DNA of 64,000 bases. It comes from Acidobacteriaceae bacterium. GTDB taxonomy: Bacteria; Acidobacteriota; Terriglobia; Bryobacterales; Bryobacteraceae. This document shows, one piece after another, positions 6,828 to 14,680 of this stretch (positions within the stretch are counted from its first letter, which is position 1; the number at the start of each line of letters is the position of its first letter). The DNA lies in assembly GCA_019240475.1 (NCBI GenBank), contig JAFAYI010000030.1:52489-116488 (forward strand), given 5' to 3'. The notes under the pieces were generated by a model. It saw only the letters and a program-made list of their open reading frames with translations. It ran no database searches and was not told the origin of the DNA. The position numbers were made by a program, and so were the translations under genes.

Positions 6828-8813
6828 ATGACGCAGGAAACGCCCATCAATCGAGTCGCCCTCGTTTACATGCCGTGGGGCTCTATATCACGTCCCTCGA
6901 TAGCCGCCGGCATTCTAAAACGCTGCGCCGCCGAAGCGGGATTCCCAGCCGACGTGCATTATTTGAATCTGCGTTTCGCGCGCCTGGTCGGGCTTCAGCT
7001 CTATGAATCGACGTCGAATTGCTCGGCTTTCTATCCTGAATGGTTCTTCTCGACTCATCTATTTGGTCCCGCGGGATTGGGCCTGGTTGAGAACAGCCTG
7101 AGTCAGCTACAGGCGACCGCGGAGGGTCGGGAAATGGCGGCCGAAGTGGCGCGGGTAACGGGTAACTCACAAAATTGCCAGCGTGTCGCGGATGCGGTGC
7201 CGGCGTTCATTGAGGAATGTCTGACTCGCATCGACTGGAGCGTTTATCGCGTAGTCGGTTTTTCAGTCACCTTCGCGCAGACGTTGGCCTCTCTCTTGCT
7301 CGCACGCCGCCTGAAAGAGAAATATCCCAAACTGTCGATCGTTTTCGGCGGCGCAAATGTCGATGCCGAGATGGGCGTCGAGCTACTTCGCGGGTGCGAC
7401 TGGATCGATTATGTCGTGCATGGGGAAGCCGAGCACGCCTTCCCACGCCTCCTGCGCGAGATCTGCGGCAGCGAGCCTCCGAACCCGGTCGCGGGTGTCT
7501 CCGGGCGCCGGAATGGGTCCGTGGAATGCCGCCATCGCACGGCTGAGCCGCTCGCCGATCTGAACCAGTCTCCGGCGCCCGACTATGGCGAGTATTTCCG
7601 CGACGCCGAACGGCTCGGCATCGATAAGCAGTTCAACATTGTTCTTCCTTTCGAATCGTCTCGAGGATGCTGGTGGGGCGCCAAGAAGCATTGCACATTT
7701 TGCGGGCTGAATGGAGGCACGATGGCCTTCCGCAGTAAGGACCCGCATCGAGTCTACGAGGAGTTGCTCGACCTCTCACGCCGTCACCGCTGTTTGAACC
7801 TCAATGCGGTCGATAACATTCTCGACATGCACTACTTCAAGAACCTGCTGCCGAGGTTGGCCGAAGCCGACGCCGATATCTCTCTGTTTTATGAAGTCAA
7901 GGCGAATCTCACCCGCGAGCAGGTTCGCGACATGGCCGCCGCCGGCATTACCCGCATTCAGCCAGGAATCGAGAGCCTAAGCTCCGAATTGCTGCGCCTC
8001 ATGCGCAAGGGCGTCACGGCGCTTCAGAACATTCAACTTCTCAAGTGGTGCTTCGAATACGGGATCGAACCATCCTGGAACATATTGTTCGGATTCCCCG
8101 ATGAGCAGCCTGTTTACTATGAAGGCTACGCGCAGCTAATGCGGAGGCTTACTCATTTAACGCCGCCAGAAGGGCTTTCCTCTATCATATTCGAGCGGTT
8201 CAGTCCTTATCATTTCGAGCGCTCACAGTTTAAACTGCGCTTGTCCCCACTTAGTAAGTACCGTTTTCTATATCCTGAGAGTGTATTTAACTTCGCGGAC
8301 CTTGCTTACTACTTTGAGGGTAAGTGGGAGGGACAAAGCGAGGATCATTTTTCATATGTGCCGGAACTTGAAGCTGCGTTCGAAGAATGGCGCGGACTGT
8401 GGCGCTCGACAAAACCCGTGTTTCACTTCGAGCGCGGCCCCGGATTTCTCATCCTTCACGATAGCCGCCCGGAGCAGCCGGGAGCAGAGCCGCGGCTTCG
8501 GCGTCTCAAACTGAACGAAATTCAAAGCGAAATCTATCTCTACTGCGACCAGGGACGCGCGCTCTCTTCTATCTGCGCCATGCTTTCTCAGCGGTTCCCA
8601 GGCGCTATGCCGGAGTCTCAGATAGAAGGACTGCTGAATGAATTCGTGGAACGCAGGCTTATGTACCGAGAGGGGAATCGGTTTCTCTCTTTAGCCGTCC
8701 GCAAGCATCCGCGACCCATGCAGTACGGCACGGGCGTCGTCCGGCCTCAAACAGTGGAAGCGGCGCTTGTTCCGGCGCCCTCCGGCGGTGCTCGCCTGAA
8801 TGTCTTACAGTAG
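6828..8813 (+). CDS. B12-binding radical SAM C-methyltransferase of RiPP maturation
   Basis: 661 residues. The N-terminal half is a cobalamin-binding Rossmann domain (VGFSVTFAQTLASLLLARRL, VFGGANVDAEMG, VVHGEAE). The radical SAM motif is GCWWGAKKHCTFCGLNG, a C-x7-C-x2-C spacing that marks the family of radical SAM C-methyltransferases acting on RiPP precursors. Residues about 560-630 look like another winged-helix/PqqD-like module (LNEIQSEIYLYCDQGRA, then a LLNEFVERRLMYREG end). The predicted reaction is methyl transfer from methylcobalamin to an unactivated carbon of the peptide. It starts 1 nt after the exporter stop, so it is in the same operon. The substrate is presumably the peptide encoded at 4824; that is inference. 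Confidence 0.88.
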   Translation: MTQETPINRVALVYMPWGSISRPSIAAGILKRCAAEAGFPADVHYLNLRFARLVGLQLYESTSNCSAFYPEWFFSTHLFGPAGLGLVENSLSQLQATAEGREMAAEVARVTGNSQNCQRVADAVPAFIEECLTRIDWSVYRVVGFSVTFAQTLASLLLARRLKEKYPKLSIVFGGANVDAEMGVELLRGCDWIDYVVHGEAEHAFPRLLREICGSEPPNPVAGVSGRRNGSVECRHRTAEPLADLNQSPAPDYGEYFRDAERLGIDKQFNIVLPFESSRGCWWGAKKHCTFCGLNGGTMAFRSKDPHRVYEELLDLSRRHRCLNLNAVDNILDMHYFKNLLPRLAEADADISLFYEVKANLTREQVRDMAAAGITRIQPGIESLSSELLRLMRKGVTALQNIQLLKWCFEYGIEPSWNILFGFPDEQPVYYEGYAQLMRRLTHLTPPEGLSSIIFERFSPYHFERSQFKLRLSPLSKYRFLYPESVFNFADLAYYFEGKWEGQSEDHFSYVPELEAAFEEWRGLWRSTKPVFHFERGPGFLILHDSRPEQPGAEPRLRRLKLNEIQSEIYLYCDQGRALSSICAMLSQRFPGAMPESQIEGLLNEFVERRLMYREGNRFLSLAVRKHPRPMQYGTGVVRPQTVEAALVPAPSGGARLNVLQ

Positions 8814-8859
8814 CCCGTGCAGATAACGTTGCGTTCGAGGAAACAGGAACAATAGAATT

Positions 8860-11283
8860 ATGTGGCAGGACTGGCGGTTCGCGTTCCGATCAATCTTACA
8901 CCGCAAGAAATTTTCGCTCATCGCGATTTTGACTCTTACGCTCGGGATTGGGGCAAATACTTCGATTTTCAGTTTGGTGGATCGGATCGTACTCCAGCCG
9001 GTTCCCTTTAGCCATCCGGAACAGCTCGTGCGGCTCTGGCAGCAGCTCGCGGCAGTCGGCGAAGCACGCTTGGGAGTCTCTCCAGCCGAATATCTAGACT
9101 ACCGGGCGCAGACCCGCGCTTTTTCTTCAGTGGCCGGATACGAGACTCAGGAATTCGACCTGACGGCTTACGGCGAACCCGAAAGGGTCGCGGCAGCGCG
9201 TGTTACCTCCAGCCTATTTCCTCTGCTTGGGGTGTCGCCCTACATCGGCCAGAGTTTCACGACGTCGCCCACAGACCCGAATGCGCCCAAGCAGGTGTTG
9301 CTCAGCTATGCCTTTTGGAAGCGGCGCTACGCCGCCGACCCCGCAGTGTTGGGCCGTTCCCTAAGACTCGACGAACAGCTCTATACGATCGCGGGCGTTA
9401 TGCCTCCGGGATTCGCGTTTCCGGCAACCTCGGTCAGCGTGGGTGAACCTCCTGCGATTTGGACCCCACTGACGTTTACACCAGCCGAGATCGCCGATCG
9501 CGCGTCCAGTTTCGATGTCGAGCTTATCGGCCGCATGAAGCCCAATGTCACAGTCGCGCAGGCCGCGGCGGACGCTGCTTCCATCGCGGACCGCTTCCAA
9601 CGCGAACATCCCGACGTGTATAGCGGAAATATCCGGTTGCGCAATTCGGTGGAGCCCTGGGGTCCGAATGTCGGGCCGCGCGTCCGCGGCGTGCTGTTCA
9701 CCCTTTCCGCCGCCGTTGGCGCTGTCTTATTGATCGCCTGCGCGAACGTCGCGAGTCTTCTGCTGGCTCAGAACGCGGCGCGTAAACACGACCTCGCGGT
9801 TCGCACCGCGCTCGGGGCAGGTTCGCGTGAAATCTTCCGCCAGCTAATGTTGGAGTCCTCTACCATCGTCTTGATCTCGGGCGTGCTCGGCTTTCTGGCA
9901 GGCTCCTGGATTCTGCGTCTGGTTGCGCGCTCATGGGCTGCTCAGCTCACGCTCGCGGACGTACGGCTGAACAGCCGGGTTCTGTTGTTCACGCTTTTCA
10001 TTTCGCTCATAACTGCTTTGCTGTGCGGTCTCCTTCCAGCTTGGCGCGATCGCGCAATCGACCTCAGTACAGCGCTGAAGGAATCCTTTCGACAGGCAGG
10101 CGCGGGACGCGAGCGCTCGCGAGTTCGCAACTCACTGGTTGTGTTGGAAGCCGCCGCTGCGCTCGTTCTCACCATTGCCGCGGGACTTCTCGTACACAGC
10201 TTCATCGCCGTTCTCAACGTGCCTCCTGGCTTCGAGCCGGCGCGCGCTCTCATCGTTCGCACTTCTTTCAATCGGCATCGCTACGCCGATGCCGAGCGGC
10301 GCCGCACGGCGGAGCGCGCTATCGAACAGCGCCTTGCCTCTAGCGCGGGCGTGGAGGCGGTAGGTCTTACGACGCATATCCCGCTGGCGGACGACCGTCA
10401 GATTGCCTTCGCCATCGAGGGCCGGAATGAAGACCGCGTCCACTGGGCCGCCAACGCTCTGGTCGGGGGCGGCTATTTCCGGGCCATGGGTATCCGGCTC
10501 TTGCGCGGACGGACGTTTTCCGATCGCGATACTCCCAATGCCACTTATCCCTCCGCCATTGTGAATGAAACGCTCGCGAGTACCTATTGGCCGGGCCAAG
10601 ATCCTATCGGCAAAGGGCTTGTCTGGGGGGCGCGGCATCTCACAATCGTCGGCGTAGCCGCCGACGTGCATATCAAGGCGCTGGACGCCGCTGTCGAGCC
10701 CACCATTTACACGTCCATTTTCCAAATTGAAAGTGGCGCGACGGTCAATGCCGTCTTCGTTCTACGTACGAGACAGGCAGATCCGGCCGTCTATTCTTCG
10801 GCTGCGAAGGCCGCGGTCTGGTCGGTCGACCCGGGTCTTCCGGTGTTCGGCGTCGAGGCGCTTTCAAACGTGGTGGCGAATTCATTGGCGACGCGCCGCA
10901 TCGCGCTTACTCTGCTCGCCAGTTTGTCGGCACTCGCGCTGGTTCTTACGGTAGTTGGCCTGTACGGGCTGCTTTCCTACGCTGTCGAACAGAGGACCCG
11001 CGAGATCGGCATCCGCATGGCGCTTGGCGCGCGTCCTTCGGAGATTCTGCGCCTTATCGTTGGCCAGGGTTCTGCTCTGGCCGCTGCAGGCATCGTGATC
11101 GGCCTGGTCTTTGGCGCAATGCTCGCCTCGTCTATGTCGAAGCTCCTGTTCGGCGTGTCTGCTTCGGATCCGGCCGCCTTTGGAGGCGCCGTGGCGCTGA
11201 TCGCGCTCACTTCGATTTTCGCCAGCGCAGGGCCTGCCTGGCGTGCTTCGCATATCGATCCGTTAACGGCCCTCCGCGACTGA
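8860..11283 (+). CDS. MacB/FtsX-type ABC permease, acidobacterial duplicated-permease (ADOP) type
   Basis: 807 residues with a duplicated layout. There is a first membrane helix (SLIAILTLTLGIGANTSIFS), a large MacB-like periplasmic domain and an FtsX block around residues 280-400; a second periplasmic domain and a final FtsX block (ALTLLASLSALALVLTVVGL, RTREIGIRMALGA) follow. No ATPase domain is fused or adjacent, the usual state for these orphan permeases. The ATG is preceded by GAGGAAACAGG and sits 46 bp after the B12 enzyme on the same strand, so it may be the last gene of the RiPP operon and help with peptide handling or self-protection. It could equally be an independent housekeeping copy, since acidobacterial genomes carry many. 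Its 3' end overlaps the converging udgX gene by 21 bp. Confidence 0.85.
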   Translation: MWQDWRFAFRSILHRKKFSLIAILTLTLGIGANTSIFSLVDRIVLQPVPFSHPEQLVRLWQQLAAVGEARLGVSPAEYLDYRAQTRAFSSVAGYETQEFDLTAYGEPERVAAARVTSSLFPLLGVSPYIGQSFTTSPTDPNAPKQVLLSYAFWKRRYAADPAVLGRSLRLDEQLYTIAGVMPPGFAFPATSVSVGEPPAIWTPLTFTPAEIADRASSFDVELIGRMKPNVTVAQAAADAASIADRFQREHPDVYSGNIRLRNSVEPWGPNVGPRVRGVLFTLSAAVGAVLLIACANVASLLLAQNAARKHDLAVRTALGAGSREIFRQLMLESSTIVLISGVLGFLAGSWILRLVARSWAAQLTLADVRLNSRVLLFTLFISLITALLCGLLPAWRDRAIDLSTALKESFRQAGAGRERSRVRNSLVVLEAAAALVLTIAAGLLVHSFIAVLNVPPGFEPARALIVRTSFNRHRYADAERRRTAERAIEQRLASSAGVEAVGLTTHIPLADDRQIAFAIEGRNEDRVHWAANALVGGGYFRAMGIRLLRGRTFSDRDTPNATYPSAIVNETLASTYWPGQDPIGKGLVWGARHLTIVGVAADVHIKALDAAVEPTIYTSIFQIESGATVNAVFVLRTRQADPAVYSSAAKAAVWSVDPGLPVFGVEALSNVVANSLATRRIALTLLASLSALALVLTVVGLYGLLSYAVEQRTREIGIRMALGARPSEILRLIVGQGSALAAAGIVIGLVFGAMLASSMSKLLFGVSASDPAAFGGAVALIALTSIFASAGPAWRASHIDPLTALRD

Positions 11284-12636
11284 TCCACCATTTAGGTCAA
11301 CGCGAGCTTGGGAGAGATCGGTTACCAGCATCGAATAGAGCTGCTGCTGCCGAGCGGGATCTGGATTTCGCAGAATCGCGGAAGGATGATAGGTCACCAG
11401 CACGCGCCGGCCGCCGCTTGCGGCCCAATGCCCGCGTTCCTTCGCAATCTGCACTTTGCGTCCTAGAACGGACTGTGCAGCGCTCGATCCCAGGCAGATT
11501 ATTCGAGCGGGGCGGACAGCCTCGATCTCCGCGCGAAGCCAGGGGCGGCAAGTTGAAATTTCACCACTGCGAGGATTTTGGTGGATGCGCCGCTTGCCGC
11601 GTTCTTCGAACTTGAACGCCTTCACTGCGTTGGTGAGGTAGACACGCTGCCTTTCGATGCCAGCCTGCGCCAGCGCCCGGTCGAGCACCTGACCGGCAGG
11701 CCCGACGAACGGACGGCCCGCGAGATCTTCTTCGTCTCCGGGCTGTTCGCCAACGATCATCACTTGTGCGAGGAGATCGCCCTCGCCCCACACCGGACCG
11801 TTCCCGCGACGGCAAAGGTCGCACGCCGAGCAATTCCGAATCGCATCGCGTAATTCGCTCCACGAGCTGTTGAGAGGGATGAAGTCGAGCGCCGAGCGGG
11901 GCTGCGCTTCCACCATCTGTTGTACCCGGCCTTGTGAAAGTCGCGCCAGGCTCGGAATGGCGCGGGCCTCGGGAAGATTTTTCCAGCGGCTCAAGGGAAG
12001 CTGCGCCTGCATCGCTCTAAGCTTCAAGCGGGCGGGATTGAAAATAGCGCCGTAGTAAACACGCCAGAGTTCTTCCAGTTCATCGTCCTGCGGCGCGTGA
12101 GAGCGGGGAACTCCAGGCCCGGATTCCAATCTGTCCAGATCCCACGCAAGGCTGGCTCGCGGCGTAAGTATCGCCCACCGCATCGAGCCAAAACGATCGA
12201 CGAAAAAGGAGCCGTTGGCGTCAAGAGTATTGTGCTCCGGTTCGTACCAGGCGATGAATCGCTCCTCGCCGGCCTTGCGAAATCGCACGAATTGGCGCAT
12301 GCGGTAAATGTCTTTGTCCACCGCTCTGGCCATATGGCGCAACGCCGCGACGTCATCATCGACGTCGACTTCGAGCAGGTTCCGTTCGCCGTTTGTGATT
12401 CTCCATGCCACGCGATACAGCATCCTCCAGCGGTCCGGATTCGAATGGCGGGCCACGGTCCGCGCGAGCGCAACGAACACTTTGGGGATCATGACCGCCG
12501 GGCCGTCAGGCGCTTGCGATCGTACACGGAACAACGGCGCTTGTTGATCGCTCTCCCAATAAACTTCGCGGGGAGGAGTCTTGCTTCCCAAAAGCGGAGA
12601 AGCGAAGGCGCGCCAGTCGTCGTAGGTTTCCAACAT
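11263..12636 (-). CDS. udgX: UdgX-type uracil-DNA glycosylase fused to an N-terminal DUF4130-like domain
   Basis: 457 residues. The C-terminal ~200 residues are a family 4/5-like uracil-DNA glycosylase: GEQPGDEEDLAGRPFVGPAG, TNAVKAFKF and a late TYHPSAILR motif. The insertion KRRIH is the hallmark of UdgX, whose histidine forms a covalent link to the abasic sugar after uracil removal. Four cysteines (CSACDLCRRG plus later ones) fit an Fe-S cluster. The first ~230 residues match the DUF4130-type domain commonly fused to or paired with UdgX. Its start overlaps the stop of the upstream radical SAM gene (TGATG), so the two are translationally coupled. Confidence 0.87.
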   Translation of the reverse strand: MLETYDDWRAFASPLLGSKTPPREVYWESDQQAPLFRVRSQAPDGPAVMIPKVFVALARTVARHSNPDRWRMLYRVAWRITNGERNLLEVDVDDDVAALRHMARAVDKDIYRMRQFVRFRKAGEERFIAWYEPEHNTLDANGSFFVDRFGSMRWAILTPRASLAWDLDRLESGPGVPRSHAPQDDELEELWRVYYGAIFNPARLKLRAMQAQLPLSRWKNLPEARAIPSLARLSQGRVQQMVEAQPRSALDFIPLNSSWSELRDAIRNCSACDLCRRGNGPVWGEGDLLAQVMIVGEQPGDEEDLAGRPFVGPAGQVLDRALAQAGIERQRVYLTNAVKAFKFEERGKRRIHQNPRSGEISTCRPWLRAEIEAVRPARIICLGSSAAQSVLGRKVQIAKERGHWAASGGRRVLVTYHPSAILRNPDPARQQQLYSMLVTDLSQARVDLNGGSVAEGR

Positions 12637-13856
12637 CAGTTCGGCTCAAATAAACACAACTGTCGCGCGAGATTCAACCGATCGAGACTTGCCGGCCGCA
12701 TATCGTTCGCGATCAAGAAATGCCGCGCCCGATGGATAGGCACGTGAAGCTTCGAAAGAGCCAATACATCGAGCCGGCGATAACGGCGGATGCGGACAAT
12801 CCGGTCGACTGCTCGCGCGCCCAGTCCGGGTACTCGAAGCAGCGCTTCCTTCGGAGCGGTATTCACATCCACAGGGAAAAATGCGCGATTGCGCAGAGCC
12901 CACGCGAGTTTCGGATCCATGTGCAATGGAAGATTCAGGTCGGAAGAAGTCGTGAGTTCGTCGAATGTGAATCCGTAAAACCGCAGCAGCCAATCGGCCT
13001 GATAGAGCCGGTGTTCACGAATGAGGGGCGCGGGCTTTACGGGCAGCGCGGAGTCGGCGTGCGGGATCGGGCTGAAGGCTGAATAGTACACGCGGCGCAA
13101 GTCGTGACGTCTGTAAAGGGACGCGGACTTTTCCAGAATTTCAGAATCCGTCGCTGGTGTCGCGCCGATCACCATCTGCGTGGTTTGCCCCGCGGGCGCA
13201 AAGGCGCGCCGGTCCTCTTCCGCTTCGACCGACGCCTCTCGAATCTGCGCCATCGAGGTTTCAATTTGCGAATGCGCTTTGGCTGGAGCTAACTTATCCA
13301 GATCCCGCTGTGTCGGCATTTCGATGTTGATGCTGAGCCGATCCGCATAGCGCCCCGCCTCTCGCAGCAACTCCCCTGAAGCTCCGGGCGCGCCTTTGAG
13401 GTGAATGTAGCCGCCGAATTTATGTTCGGTGCGAAGCCGGCGCGCGACCGCGATGACTTGCTCCATTGTGTAATCCGGGCTCTGGATAATCCCGGAGCTG
13501 AGGAACAATCCTTCGATGTAGTTCCGCTTGTAAAAATCTAGGGTAAGGTTGACCACTTCCGTAACGCTGAATCGCGCGCGAGACGTGTCGCTTGAAATTC
13601 GATTCACGCAGTAGGCACAATCGTAAACGCAAAAATTCGTTAGCAAAATTTTCAAAAGCGAGACGCAGCGGCCATCGGGAGTAAAGCTGTGGCAAATGCC
13701 TTGGCCATTTGTATGGCCGATCCCGTTTGGATCGCGTCTGCGGACCGAGCCGTTGCTCGCGCATGAAGCGTCATACTTGGCCGCGTCCGCGAGGATGGCG
13801 AGCTTTGCGGATACTTCCACTGCTGGAATGAGTATAGCGAATAAAAGGCGAATCAC
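12636..13856 (-). CDS. UdgX-linked putative DNA modification/repair radical SAM protein
   Basis: About 406 residues. CVYDCAYCVNR gives the C-x3-C-x2-C cluster motif; a conserved KLAILADAAKYDASCASNG precedes it and a helix-hairpin-helix-like VPGLGARAVDRI lies near the C terminus, suggesting DNA contact. This is the family regularly found beside UdgX; its reaction is not known. The frame is open to 13931 but I favour a GTG at 13856 that overlaps the upstream stop as GTGA; a GTG at 13820 is also possible. It lies between nei and udgX with overlaps on both sides. Confidence 0.82.
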   Translation of the reverse strand: MIRLLFAILIPAVEVSAKLAILADAAKYDASCASNGSVRRRDPNGIGHTNGQGICHSFTPDGRCVSLLKILLTNFCVYDCAYCVNRISSDTSRARFSVTEVVNLTLDFYKRNYIEGLFLSSGIIQSPDYTMEQVIAVARRLRTEHKFGGYIHLKGAPGASGELLREAGRYADRLSINIEMPTQRDLDKLAPAKAHSQIETSMAQIREASVEAEEDRRAFAPAGQTTQMVIGATPATDSEILEKSASLYRRHDLRRVYYSAFSPIPHADSALPVKPAPLIREHRLYQADWLLRFYGFTFDELTTSSDLNLPLHMDPKLAWALRNRAFFPVDVNTAPKEALLRVPGLGARAVDRIVRIRRYRRLDVLALSKLHVPIHRARHFLIANDMRPASLDRLNLARQLCLFEPN

Positions 13857-14680
13857 CTCTGGCAGCGCGGACACCAGAACGTCGCGCGCGCATCCCGCCC
13901 CTGTTTCCGCGATAGAATCGGCGTGCCGCAAACCCGGCAGGGATCGCCGCTTCGGTGGTAAACGTAGAGGCGCTCGGATGGCGAGGAGCGCCCGGTGGTG
14001 CGGCGCATTCCGCCGTAGGTGACGATGCCGGCGCCAGACGAGTCCGTGATGTTTTGCGACATCAATTTTCGGGCGTTTTGGACCACCGTTTCAATTTCGA
14101 GAGGTTCGAGCGTCGCGATCGTACGGAATGGATTCACGCGGCTGGTGAAGCAGACTTCGGACTTGAACACATTCCCGAGGCCCGCCACAAGCGACTGCTG
14201 CAGCAACGCTACGCCGATTTCCAGATCCGGCCGCGATTTAAGCTGGTCGATTGCGCGGGCAACATCGAAATCAGGGGCGAGCACATCGGGGCCGAGACGG
14301 CGCAGGCTTGGATGCCGTTCGAGTGTCGCGGAGGTGTGGAACTCGGCGACCGGTACATTAAAGGCAACAGCGATGAATTGCGCGGTGTGGATCGCGGCGC
14401 GCATGTGATAGCGTGGACGCTTCCAAGGCTCGCCGGGACGATAGATGTGCCAGCTTCCGCTCATCAACATGTGGGTGAGAAGGATCAGATCGCCCGAAAA
14501 GTAGATCTGCATCCATTTGCCGTTGGCCGCTACCCGATCGATAGAGCGCCCGGCGATCGGGGAATCGACGTCGATGCGGGCCAGAAGCGGAAGCTGCGTT
14601 TCAAACTTTGTGACAACCGAGCCCGCGAGAGCGCGATTCAGTGTTCGAGCGGCGCGGAAGATCGTATCGCCTTCAGGCAT
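13853..14680 (-). CDS. nei: Fpg/Nei family DNA glycosylase-lyase (endonuclease VIII-like)
   Basis: 275 residues starting MPEGDT, where the proline after Met and the following Glu are the catalytic N terminus; MPEGDT is typical of Nei rather than Fpg (MPELPE). The helix-two-turn-helix region VAGLGNVFKSEV is present. The C-terminal zinc finger has CRVCGTP and FWCPRCQR. It removes oxidised bases and cuts the abasic strand. It overlaps lhr upstream by 8 bp and the radical SAM gene downstream by 4 bp. Confidence 0.88.
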   Translation of the reverse strand: MPEGDTIFRAARTLNRALAGSVVTKFETQLPLLARIDVDSPIAGRSIDRVAANGKWMQIYFSGDLILLTHMLMSGSWHIYRPGEPWKRPRYHMRAAIHTAQFIAVAFNVPVAEFHTSATLERHPSLRRLGPDVLAPDFDVARAIDQLKSRPDLEIGVALLQQSLVAGLGNVFKSEVCFTSRVNPFRTIATLEPLEIETVVQNARKLMSQNITDSSGAGIVTYGGMRRTTGRSSPSERLYVYHRSGDPCRVCGTPILSRKQGRDARATFWCPRCQR

